Below are positions 1 through 5,754 of a DNA stretch of 10,970 bases, piece after piece. Origin of the DNA: Bacteroidales bacterium (GTDB lineage Bacteria > Bacteroidota > Bacteroidia > Bacteroidales > VadinHA17); NCBI GenBank assembly GCA_022615595.1, contig JAKEGI010000100.1:1-10970 (forward strand). Reading direction: 5' to 3'. Numbering within the stretch: position 1 is the first letter of the stretch; each line of letters opens with the position of its first letter. Below the pieces are notes generated by a model that was given only the letters and a program-made list of their open reading frames with translations, ran no database searches and had not been told where the DNA came from. The translations under genes and the position numbers were made by a program.

Positions 1-163
1 GACGCCGCAGAAACGTAGATGGACTGTCAGTCACAAGTGCCTGAACAAATTGACCAGGTAATATTTCAGGTAAGCCTTCTGCGGAAGAGACAGTTATTAC
101 AAAAAAACTTTCGCCCAGCCTGCGGTTCTTAGTTACTGTAAGATCTTCAATCCTCTTCTTCAT
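1..163 (-). CDS. pyrK: Dihydroorotate dehydrogenase electron-transfer subunit, N-terminal fragment
   Basis: An open frame begins with ATG at 163 and runs off the left edge, giving 54 codons with no stop. The peptide starts MKKRIEDLTVTKNRRLGE and continues with LPEILPGQFV and SPSTFLRR. This is the layout of the start of PyrK in Bacteroidota: a first beta strand, the PGQF turn, then the FLRR that leads into the FAD-binding RxxS motif of the ferredoxin-reductase fold. PyrK carries FAD and a [2Fe-2S] cluster and passes electrons from dihydroorotate dehydrogenase (PyrD) to NAD+ in pyrimidine synthesis, in the cytoplasm. The Cys cluster and NAD domain lie outside the window. The gene follows the XRE gene on the same strand after 44 bp. 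A pyrD partner next door is expected but not visible. Recognition is from the N-terminus only. Confidence 0.8.
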   Translation of the reverse strand, partial: MKKRIEDLTVTKNRRLGESFFVITVSSAEGLPEILPGQFVQALVTDSPSTFLRR

Positions 164-178
164 CAGAGCTTCTTTGGC

Positions 179-197
179 GCAAAATTAGCTAATTTGC
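179..197. promoter_or_regulatory. Palindrome with possible -7 box in front of pyrK
   Basis: AAATTAGCTAATTT at 182-195 is a perfect 14-bp palindrome. GC on each side extends it if A181 is bulged. On the minus strand it contains TAATTTTG (187-180), which fits the Bacteroidota -7 consensus TAnnTTTG and lies 17 bp upstream of the pyrK start codon. No TTTG -33 partner is seen at the usual distance. It may be an operator or promoter for pyrK; AT-rich sequence makes chance matches likely. Confidence 0.25.
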
Positions 198-207
198 CCG
201 GATTTGG

Positions 208-651
208 TCAGGATGGCCTGTATTCTGCAAAAGTTTTGTCAGAATAAAACATCAGCACCCTCGTCAGCCTCTTTTCCGGGTGTCCGTTCTCAATAGTCTC
301 GTTAATTTCCATGCCTGTAGCCCTTTCCGGACCTTCTGGTGGAGCCGATGCATCAAAATCAGCCTCCTGTGCCACATTGAACGACTGCCCCCCGGAAACC
401 GCTGTTTGAGGCTCTGCATCGAAAAGGGTGGGCTGCGATGCATATTTGTACATTGCCCCACGACCAAATAGAAGCCATTCTGCCGAAAGTGAGGTATACT
501 TATGTAACATCTTAACCACAAAATCGAGACTTGGATTGTTCCTTCCGGAAAGAATATGGGAAATACCGGAAGGCTGAACCCCAATTTCCTCGGCAAATTG
601 AGCATAACTTTTGTTTTCGCTCTGTAAGAAGGCAAGAATTCTCTCTTTCAT
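208..651 (-). CDS. Small XRE-family helix-turn-helix transcriptional regulator
   Basis: A 147-residue cytoplasmic DNA-binding protein. Residues about 3-62 form a Cro/CI-type five-helix domain: the first turn helix is SYAQFAEEIGV (15-25) and the recognition helix QPSGISHILSGR (26-37), followed by the NNPSLDFVVKML stretch typical of XRE proteins. WLLFGRGAMY (59-68) closes the domain. Residues 70-125 are rich in Ala, Glu, Gln and Pro and look like a disordered linker. The end, RVLMFYSDKTFAEYRPS (131-147), resembles a short tail seen on many Bacteroidota regulators of this size; its role is not known to me. No sensor or peptidase domain is present. Three TTAC-N4-GTAA palindromes lie 16-74 bp upstream of the start codon, so autoregulation is likely. 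The same motif recurs in front of the symporter on the other side of the gap. The target and signal are unknown. Confidence 0.85.
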   Translation of the reverse strand: MKERILAFLQSENKSYAQFAEEIGVQPSGISHILSGRNNPSLDFVVKMLHKYTSLSAEWLLFGRGAMYKYASQPTLFDAEPQTAVSGGQSFNVAQEADFDASAPPEGPERATGMEINETIENGHPEKRLTRVLMFYSDKTFAEYRPS

Positions 652-666
652 GATAATAATTATTTA

Positions 667-725
667 TTACAAATGTAAATAATATCTGATTTACATATGT
701 AATTAAAGATAAATTACATTTGTAA
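667..725. promoter_or_regulatory. Operator triad at the XRE gene promoter (TTAC-N4-GTAA x3)
   Basis: Three 12-bp palindromic sites: TTACAAATGTAA (667-678), TTACATATGTAA (691-702) and TTACATTTGTAA (714-725). Their centres are 24 and 23 bp apart. The outer arms TTAC/GTAA are identical in all three and only the central four bases vary. The nearest site is 16 bp upstream of the XRE start codon. Read on the minus strand it contains TACATTTG, a match to the -7 consensus TAnnTTTG. A bound protein there would block the regulator's own transcription. That the adjacent XRE protein is the one that binds is inference from position. Confidence 0.6.
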
Positions 726-987
726 CTCAACATGATTATCTCTTTTCGGGATGATGCTCTGATTCCTCTCTGTTATGCTATCAGGTATCAAGTAAATCAG
801 CTCTATTACTTTACTTTAGATATAATTTTATGTTGACTTACAATTAATTAAGTCCTATATAAGTTTAATAACTAACCAAAACAGGGGCTTCAGGAGATCA
901 ATAACCTCACTCAAAAAATGATATGATCTTATTAATTACTTGATAAATAGATATATATGAGTTAATAAATATTGAATCAGATTAGTT

Positions 988-1068
988 TTACATCAGTAAA
1001 TCATTATTAATTACATATGTAATTACAATCTTTGGTATACTAAGAATATTCCTTATTTACATTTGTAA
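988..1068. promoter_or_regulatory. Second operator triad upstream of the symporter gene
   Basis: TTACATCAGTAA (988-999), TTACATATGTAA (1011-1022, inside the perfect 18-bp palindrome at 1008-1025) and TTACATTTGTAA (1057-1068). The centres are 23 and 46 bp apart, so all sit on a 23-bp grid with one position empty. The arms are identical to those at the XRE promoter. The last site is 239 bp before the symporter start codon. The repetition of the motif at both promoters suggests one regulator controls both genes. Confidence 0.6.
1031..1065 (+). promoter_or_regulatory. Possible promoter of the symporter gene
   Basis: TTTG at 1031-1034 and TACATTTG at 1058-1065 match the two Bacteroidota sigma-factor elements (-33 TTTG, -7 TAnnTTTG) with a 23-bp spacer, slightly longer than usual. 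The -7 element lies within the third palindrome of the cluster, so binding there would compete with RNA polymerase. Transcription would start near 1072, leaving a leader of about 235 nt. Confidence 0.35.
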
Positions 1069-1122
1069 ATCACATATTTTTCCTTGATTTATTACAGGAC
1101 TCCATCTTGTATTTCATCCTCA

Positions 1123-1178
1123 GGGAGAGTCAGAATTCAAAGTGGCTCAGAATTGAATTTTTCAGACGGATCTCTCCC
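1123..1178 (+). other. Potential two-part stem in the symporter leader
   Basis: An outer stem GGGAGAG (1123-1129) pairs with CTCTCCC (1172-1178). An inner stem AGAATTCAA (1132-1140) pairs with TTGAATTTT (1153-1161) with one G-U pair. The inner loop is 12 nt and the internal bulge is 2 and 10 nt. No T-run follows, so it is not an intrinsic terminator. It may be a leader RNA structure, or two overlapping repeats (TCAGAATTCAA and TCAGAATTGAA, 17 bp apart) that happen to fold. Confidence 0.3.
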
Positions 1179-1307
1179 CTGCTGCAGAATTTTGAAATCT
1201 CGTGACGTAATTAAAAACATCTTTTCTGCATAATTCTTTTGGTTATCTTCAACCGGACAAATATTTCAGTCTGTTGCCTCACAGTCAGAAATAAAAATTA
1301 ACGACAC

Positions 1308-2543
1308 ATGGCCAACAAGAAATTTTCTATCGCCCTGCACTACCAGATACTTATAATGCTGGTCCTGGGCGGATTCTTCGGGTACTTCTTCCCTCACCTT
1401 GCAAAATACACCAACTGGATGGGTGACCTCTTCCTCCGGGGACTCAACATGATCATCATTCCTCTCATACTCTGTTCCATAACCACCGGGGTGGCAAGTG
1501 TGGGTACGGCTGACAACCTCGGACGTCTTGGAGCCAAGACCATGGGGTTTTATGTCTTCTCCACCCTGGTTGCAATTGTCACGGGTTTCTTCTTTGTGCA
1601 GCTTATAAAACCGGGCGTTGGCGCTGAACTGGGTTTCCAGGTTCCTGTGGAAGATATCGCTGCCGGAACGGAGAAGTTCGGGCAGACGCTGATTAAGATC
1701 GTACCGTCAAACATTTTCGAGGCGATGGTGCAGGGGCATATGCTTTCGATTATCTTTTTTGCCATCCTGTCAGGGTACTTCATCACGCGTGTCGGAGAGA
1801 AGCCCAGGTTGTTACTGATGGATATGCTCAACGCTGCTCTTGATGTGATAATGAAGATCACCCTCTTCGTCATAAAGTTCACCCCCCTGGGCGTCTTCAG
1901 CATATCTGCAAAGGTCATATCGCAGCAGATTCTTATGGGTAATGAGGTAAGCGAGGTGATCAGCAGGCTGGGGCTCTATTTTTTGACCGTACTGCTGGGT
2001 CTTTTTGTTCATGCATTTATTACACTTCCCCTGTCGGTCAGATTTATCGGCAGGGCTAATCCTTTAAAACATTTGAAGAACATGACGACTCCACTCCTGA
2101 CAGCCTTCTCAACCTCATCATCAAATGCCACACTGCCGCTTACAATGGAGGCTGTTGAGTTTAAGGACGGAGTCTCAAACAAGATAGCAAGCTTCACCCT
2201 TCCGCTGGGGGCAACCATAAACATGAACGGCACTGCCCTCTATGAATGCGTGGCCGTGATGTTCATAGCACAGGCCTACGGCATCGATCTCACAATAGGT
2301 CAGCAGCTTGTGGTTGTCTTCACGGCTCTCCTGGCTGCAATAGGATCGGCCGGCATCCCGATGGCCGGGCTGGTAATGATGGCTGTGGTGCTAAAGGCGG
2401 TGGGACTGCCACTGGAGGGTATCGGGCTTATACTAGCAGTAGACCGCATCCTCGATATGTTCCGGACGACAATTAATGTATATGGCGACACCTGCGCTGC
2501 GGTTATCATCGCCAAATCGGAAGGAGAAACATTAAAAGTATAA
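1308..2543 (+). CDS. Dicarboxylate/amino acid:cation symporter, acidic amino acid type (GltP/EAAT fold)
   Basis: A 411-residue inner-membrane transporter of the DAACS family, full length, with about eight membrane segments and two re-entrant hairpins. Visible signatures are the serine-rich tip of hairpin 1, STSSSNATLP (268-277), then LPLGATINMNGTALYE (298-313), the hairpin 2 tip GSAGIPMAG (346-354), and the last helix VDRILDMFRTTINVYGD (378-394). In the last helix D379, D383, R386, T387, N390 and D394 correspond to GltPh D390, D394, R397, T398, N401 and D405. The arginine and the first aspartate fit glutamate or aspartate as substrate rather than C4-dicarboxylates. The usual NMDGT motif reads NMNGT: N307 replaces the aspartate (GltPh D312) that helps form the third sodium site. 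No clear Shine-Dalgarno is seen. The gene stands alone between the palindrome-rich region and a terminator. The exact substrate and coupling ion are inferred. Confidence 0.92.
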   Translation: MANKKFSIALHYQILIMLVLGGFFGYFFPHLAKYTNWMGDLFLRGLNMIIIPLILCSITTGVASVGTADNLGRLGAKTMGFYVFSTLVAIVTGFFFVQLIKPGVGAELGFQVPVEDIAAGTEKFGQTLIKIVPSNIFEAMVQGHMLSIIFFAILSGYFITRVGEKPRLLLMDMLNAALDVIMKITLFVIKFTPLGVFSISAKVISQQILMGNEVSEVISRLGLYFLTVLLGLFVHAFITLPLSVRFIGRANPLKHLKNMTTPLLTAFSTSSSNATLPLTMEAVEFKDGVSNKIASFTLPLGATINMNGTALYECVAVMFIAQAYGIDLTIGQQLVVVFTALLAAIGSAGIPMAGLVMMAVVLKAVGLPLEGIGLILAVDRILDMFRTTINVYGDTCAAVIIAKSEGETLKV

Positions 2544-2587
2544 AGGCGAAAGGTTAAAGGCGAAAGGTTAAAGGCGAAAGGTTAAAG
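2541..2587. repeat. 14-bp tandem repeat (3.4 copies) beginning at the symporter stop codon
   Basis: TAAAGGCGAAAGGT is repeated exactly at 2541-2554, 2555-2568 and 2569-2582, followed by TAAAG. Each unit consists of two related 7-mers, TAAAGGC and GAAAGGT, so the underlying period is 7. The first TAA is the stop codon of the symporter. The array ends four bases before the terminator stem. Confidence 0.9.
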
Positions 2588-2590
2588 TGT

Positions 2591-2629
2591 GAAAAAGAAA
2601 AAGCCGGCGTGACCGGCTGTTTCTTTTTC
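2591..2629. terminator. Bidirectional intrinsic terminator between convergent genes
   Basis: A 17-position stem at 2591-2607 pairs with 2613-2629 around the 5-nt loop CGTGA. The GC core is GCCGG/CCGGC, and there is one A-G mismatch. The outer part is A-rich on one side and T-rich on the other (TTTCTTTTTC), so it can work in both directions. It would end the symporter transcript from the left and the isomerase transcript from the right. Confidence 0.88.
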
Positions 2630-2658
2630 CCTTATGGTTGAACCTTCAACTGAGGTTA

Positions 2659-3189
2659 TCAACCGCATGATCCGCCGCAACCGCTGCTTCTGCTTCCGCA
2701 TGATGAGCATCCTGAGGGTCCCGTTATCTCTTCAGGAGTTGCCTCCCTCACACCTGTCACCCTGCCTGAAAAGTGGAGGGCGGTACCTGCCAGCGGATGA
2801 TTGAAATCCATCCTGATAAAAGCATCTCCTATCTCGGTCACGACACCGTTCATCCTGTTACCCTGTGAATCCATCATGGGTACTGTATTGCCCACAAAGC
2901 ATATCTGAGTGTTCAGGACACCTTCATCCTCAAAAATATTCCTCGGAAGACTTACTATCATCTCCTCGCGAACCTCGCCGTAGGCCTCCTCAGCCGAGAG
3001 ACCAAATTCAAATGAAGAACCCTCTTCCAGTCCTGCAAGGTTAGCCTCAAATCCGGGCAGGAGGTTACCACTGCCAAATACGAAGCCAAGCGGAGCAGTC
3101 TCCTCCACGGTCTCAATCACCCTGCCCTCACTGCCACCTTCGTGAAGTGTATAGACCAGAGAGACAAATCTGTTATTTTCCAATTTCAT
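2659..3189 (-). CDS. FKBP-type peptidyl-prolyl isomerase, SlyD-like, with Cys-rich tail
   Basis: A 176-residue cytoplasmic protein (no signal peptide) that would catalyse cis-trans isomerisation of Xaa-Pro bonds and act as a folding chaperone. The FKBP domain is split as in SlyD: GNLLPGFE (41-48) and SAEEAYGE (65-72) come before an inserted chaperone flap at about 73-125, and the domain resumes with DFNHPLAGTALHFSGRV (128-144), the SlyD hallmark. The tail after residue 157 is Gly/Ser-rich with four cysteines (C161, C164, C171, C175) and no histidine. E. coli SlyD has a His/Cys-rich nickel-binding tail here, so metal binding is plausible. The start codon lies 40 bp after the stop of the beta-barrel gene on the same strand, which allows co-transcription, although that gap is very AT-rich and could hold its own promoter. 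The downstream terminator is shared with the symporter. Confidence 0.92.
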   Translation of the reverse strand: MKLENNRFVSLVYTLHEGGSEGRVIETVEETAPLGFVFGSGNLLPGFEANLAGLEEGSSFEFGLSAEEAYGEVREEMIVSLPRNIFEDEGVLNTQICFVGNTVPMMDSQGNRMNGVVTEIGDAFIRMDFNHPLAGTALHFSGRVTGVREATPEEITGPSGCSSCGSRSSGCGGSCG

Positions 3190-3229
3190 AATTACTTATT
3201 TAACAATATTATAAACTATATTACTTCAA

Positions 3230-3802
3230 TTAAAAGACAAAGCTGATCCTTATCTCCGGATTGTCATAGATCTGGTACCCGGTACTGGTAAGAACCCAGA
3301 GAAAAGAGAGGTTCATGCTTGATCTCATTCCTGTGGGTTGTGATATTGTCACTCCACCCAGAAAGGCCCCGGAGTAGACGCGTCCTGTCGCATCAGGATC
3401 AATGCTGACCAATGCCTTGTCCAGACTCAGCCCCTCGTATTCACCGTGGAGGTGAACACCGGTATTTAGTCCCAGCGGAATCAGGTTGTCAAGGCTTTGT
3501 ATCAGAGTAAACTGCACATATCCTTTTCCGCCATAGATGGTCATTTCGCCAAATTCATCAGCATAATACTGGAACGTCGGTCCTCCCGCAACAGCCAGGC
3601 GGGGCAGCACTCTTACGCCAACGAGGGGTGAGACTTCAATATTGGTAATGCTCCCGAAGGTGAGGCCGAAGCCACCCCCGAAGAATAGTCGCTCACGCAG
3701 GGGCGGACGGTTTTGGAAAGCTGACTGCCCTGCCGCAAGGAGAGCAAAAGCAAGGAGTGCCATGACCAGAAAGCTCCTTTTCATATTGTGGTTGTTCTGC
3801 AT
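3230..3802 (-). CDS. Secreted, probably outer-membrane beta-barrel protein of unknown function
   Basis: The 190-residue product starts with a basic, hydrophobic signal peptide (MKRSFLVMALLAFALLAAG, residues 7-25), probably cut near residues 25-28. The remainder alternates short polar and hydrophobic stretches rich in Gly and aromatics: FFGGGFGLTFGSITNIEVSP (40-59), VAGGPTFQYYADEF (71-84), KGYVQFTL (93-100), GAFLGGVTIS (145-154), SMNLSFLWVL (162-171). It ends in the strand IRISFVF with a terminal Phe, the usual end of outer-membrane barrel proteins. The size suggests an eight-stranded barrel. I do not recognise a named family or function. The start may be Met1 (3802) or Met7 (3784); Met7 gives the more typical signal peptide. 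It diverges from the dehydrogenase gene and precedes the isomerase gene by 40 bp. A minus-strand TAATTTTG (3830-3823) fits a -7 box. Confidence 0.75.
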   Translation of the reverse strand: MQNNHNMKRSFLVMALLAFALLAAGQSAFQNRPPLRERLFFGGGFGLTFGSITNIEVSPLVGVRVLPRLAVAGGPTFQYYADEFGEMTIYGGKGYVQFTLIQSLDNLIPLGLNTGVHLHGEYEGLSLDKALVSIDPDATGRVYSGAFLGGVTISQPTGMRSSMNLSFLWVLTSTGYQIYDNPEIRISFVF

Positions 3803-3848
3803 TTTGAGGCTACAAATAAAGTCAAAATTAGTACATTTACGGTAGCAG

Positions 3849-3867
3849 ACCTTTAAATTTTAAAGGT
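3849..3867. promoter_or_regulatory. Perfect 19-bp palindrome in the divergent promoter region
   Basis: ACCTTTAAA (3849-3857) and TTTAAAGGT (3859-3867) are exact inverted copies around one central T. The element lies in the 92-bp gap between the barrel gene (starts leftward at 3802) and the dehydrogenase gene (starts rightward at 3895), 27 bp from the latter. A one-base loop makes an RNA hairpin poor, so a dimeric repressor or activator site is more likely. The binder is unknown; the motif differs from the TTAC-N4-GTAA sites. Confidence 0.5.
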
Positions 3868-3894
3868 GCTATTACATATAATACTGATAATAAG

Positions 3895-4590
3895 ATGAAT
3901 ATAGTCATCACAGGAGCTTCTTCGGGCATCGGAAGGGAGATTACCCTGAAGCTTGCCGATGAAGCAGGCAACAAAATATATGCCATATCGCGCAACCATT
4001 CTGCTCTCAAAACTCTTGCAGGGGAGTGTGCAAACAAAAACGTCATCGCGGTGGCATTGGATATTGCCGGACCACTATCCTCGCTCAGGGAGCTCAAAAA
4101 CAGGCTCATTGCTGATCCGGGAACTATCGATATAATCATAAACAATGCCGGTTACCTTGTAAACAAACCATTCACGGAACAGAGTGATGATGAGATAGCA
4201 TCGCTGGTAGCTGTCAACTTCACCGCTCCTGCCGCCCTTGTGTCAGAGCTCCTTCCCCTGATGAAAAGAGGCTCTCATGTTGTTAATATAGGAAGTATGG
4301 GCGGGTTCCAGGGAAGCATGAAGTTCCCCGGCCTCTCATACTACAGTGCCACGAAGGCTGCACTGGCTGTGCTGACAGAATGTCTTGCGACAGAGTATTC
4401 TGACATGGGAATATCGTTTAACTGTCTCTGCCCCGGAGCAGTGCAGACAGAGATGTTCAGCAAAGCTTTCCCGGGTTATAGTGCACCGGTCTCATCGTCA
4501 GAGATGGCAGCCTTCATTGCTGATTTTGCAGTAAACGGAAACAGGTTCTTCAACGGAAAGATACTTCCGGTGGCACTATCCGTGCCGTAG
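3895..4590 (+). CDS. Short-chain dehydrogenase/reductase (SDR), classical type
   Basis: A 231-residue cytoplasmic NAD(P)-dependent oxidoreductase with a single Rossmann domain. Visible motifs are the dinucleotide loop TGASSGIG (6-13), D56 of ALDIAG at the adenine pocket, NNAG (83-86), N108, the active-site Ser in NIGSMGG (S134), and the catalytic YSATK (Y150, K154), followed by CPGAVQTEM (179-187). The Ser-Tyr spacing is 16, a little longer than usual. R33 (in AISRN) after the second strand hints at NADP preference, which is inference. The C-terminal part is short, so the substrate loop is small. The substrate cannot be told from sequence. ATG at 3895 is placed right before the first strand and no Shine-Dalgarno is evident. 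The gene is transcribed alone and converges on buk, with no strong hairpin terminator between them. Confidence 0.88.
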   Translation: MNIVITGASSGIGREITLKLADEAGNKIYAISRNHSALKTLAGECANKNVIAVALDIAGPLSSLRELKNRLIADPGTIDIIINNAGYLVNKPFTEQSDDEIASLVAVNFTAPAALVSELLPLMKRGSHVVNIGSMGGFQGSMKFPGLSYYSATKAALAVLTECLATEYSDMGISFNCLCPGAVQTEMFSKAFPGYSAPVSSSEMAAFIADFAVNGNRFFNGKILPVALSVP

Positions 4591-4612
4591 GTATCAGGGT
4601 GAATATGTTCCT

Positions 4613-4668
4613 GGTTTATGGTTTATGGTTTATGGCTCCTTGCCCCATGCCCCTTGCTCCCTGCTCTA
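4613..4668. repeat. Eight consecutive heptads between convergent genes
   Basis: Three exact GGTTTAT units (4613-4633) are followed without loss of register by GGCTCCT, TGCCCCA, TGCCCCT, TGCTCCC and TGCTCTA (4634-4668). The first half is T-rich and exact, the second half C-rich and degenerate. The last heptad contains the buk stop codon (read on the minus strand, 4668-4666). No gene is encoded here. The exact part is certain; calling the C-rich part a repeat is a judgement. Confidence 0.7.
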
Positions 4669-5754
4669 CCCCTTGTATTCCTTAACGGCAATCCTGCCAG
4701 CTACTGCCAGTAGTCCGTTAAAAGCCAGAGCTTTAAGCTCATCCTCGCCGGGGTATACGAATACAGGTGCAAACCTTCTCACCATCGCCTCTATCCTCTC
4801 TGCGAACTTCTTCTCATAAGCCAGCCCCCCGGTCAGGATAATGGCATCCACCTCACCGCTGAGTACTGCAACCATGGCCCCTATCTCCTTCGCTATCTGG
4901 TAGCTGCATCCGAGAGATATCAGCAGGGCTTTCTGGTCGCCGGCAGCAGCACGGTCACACACCTCCTTGAAGCTGTTGGTACCAAGGTAGGCAACCATTC
5001 CTCCCTTGCCGGTGAACATCGCCTTCACCTCAGGCAGGGTATATTTGCCGCTGAAGCACAGTTCGGCAATCTGCGCCGCAGGCAGTCCGCCGCTGCGCTC
5101 AGGCGAGTAGGGCCCGTCACCATTCAGTGCATTGTTGACATCAATCACCCTTCCCCTGCGGTGGGCCCCTACGCTTATTCCCCCGCCCATATGCGCAATG
5201 ACGAGGTTCATATCCTCATATTCCCTTCCGGCAGTTGCAGCATAAATCCTTGCAACTGCCTTCTGGTTCAGGGCATGGAAGATAGACCTTCTTTCAAACA
5301 GAGGGTGACCGGAGAGCCTCGCGACAGGCTCAAGCTCATCGACGACGACCGGATCAACGATATAGGCCTTTGCTCCGGGAAGAGCTGCAGCAATCATATC
5401 AGCAATAAGGGCTCCCAGGTTGCTTGCATGCTCACCGTGAATGGCCCCAAGAAGATGTTGCTTCATAAGGTCATTTACCTCATATATACCTGATTCTATT
5501 GGATTTACCAATCCGCCCCGCCCTACCACGGCAACAATCTCTGAGAGTGGTATCCTCTCATTCTCGAGTGCTCTCATTACCAGCTGATGCCTGAAAGGCA
5601 GCTGATCAGTCATTCGTGAGAAACCAACCAGGTCTGCAGAGCTGTGTCTGAGCGTATTTTCAAAAAGCTGCTCCTCACCCCTGTAGAGCGCAAATTTGGT
5701 GCTGGTTGAGCCCGGATTAACGGCAAGTATCAGTCTGGTCTCCATCTGACTCAT
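4666..5754 (-). CDS. buk: Butyrate kinase
   Basis: A 362-residue cytoplasmic enzyme of the ASKHA acetokinase superfamily that forms ATP and butyrate (or a branched-chain acid) from the acyl phosphate and ADP. Evidence is the phosphate-binding strand-loop ILAVNPGSTSTK (9-20), VVGRGG (76-81), VDPVVVDEL (133-141), the butyrate-kinase block AHMGGGISVGAHRRGRVIDVNNALNGDGPYSPERSGGLP (about 187-225), ILTGG (306-310) and YPGEDELKALAFNG (334-347). The length is normal for Buk. The start codon overlaps the ptb2 stop in ATGA, indicating translational coupling; Met4 (5745) is an alternative start. It is the last gene of the pta-ackA-ptb-ptb-buk block. Members of this family accept isobutyrate and isovalerate as well as butyrate, so the physiological acid is open. 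Confidence 0.93.
   Translation of the reverse strand: MSQMETRLILAVNPGSTSTKFALYRGEEQLFENTLRHSSADLVGFSRMTDQLPFRHQLVMRALENERIPLSEIVAVVGRGGLVNPIESGIYEVNDLMKQHLLGAIHGEHASNLGALIADMIAAALPGAKAYIVDPVVVDELEPVARLSGHPLFERRSIFHALNQKAVARIYAATAGREYEDMNLVIAHMGGGISVGAHRRGRVIDVNNALNGDGPYSPERSGGLPAAQIAELCFSGKYTLPEVKAMFTGKGGMVAYLGTNSFKEVCDRAAAGDQKALLISLGCSYQIAKEIGAMVAVLSGEVDAIILTGGLAYEKKFAERIEAMVRRFAPVFVYPGEDELKALAFNGLLAVAGRIAVKEYKG

Larger units (their letters stand above)
652..1307. other. 656-bp AT-rich divergent intergenic region
   Basis: No plausible gene is seen on either strand between the XRE start codon and the symporter start codon. The region is distinctly richer in A and T than its flanking genes, except for a more mixed stretch at about 1100-1200. 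It holds two clusters of the same palindrome (667-725 and 988-1068), a possible plus-strand promoter that coincides with the last palindrome, and a potential leader hairpin (1123-1178). The part between the clusters (726-987) shows no repeat or stem that I can support. Confidence 0.8.

Noticed and set aside
264..635. A 123-codon open frame on the minus strand in another frame of the XRE gene
   Set aside because: The XRE frame gives a clear helix-turn-helix domain, while this one gives no coherent protein.
726..987. Small gene or tRNA in the AT-rich gap
   Set aside because: No open frame with a convincing start and composition, and no cloverleaf could be traced.
667..1068. CRISPR-like array from repeated palindromes
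   Set aside because: Repeats are only 12 bp, spacers are about 11 bp or irregular, the two clusters are far apart and there are no cas genes.
1161..1307. Additional small peptide gene in the symporter leader
   Set aside because: Frames are short and closed, with no ribosome-binding site or conserved-looking peptide.
4591..4640. Intrinsic terminator after the dehydrogenase gene
   Set aside because: Only 4-bp stems such as CAGG/CCTG or ATGG/CCAT can be drawn, without a T-run.
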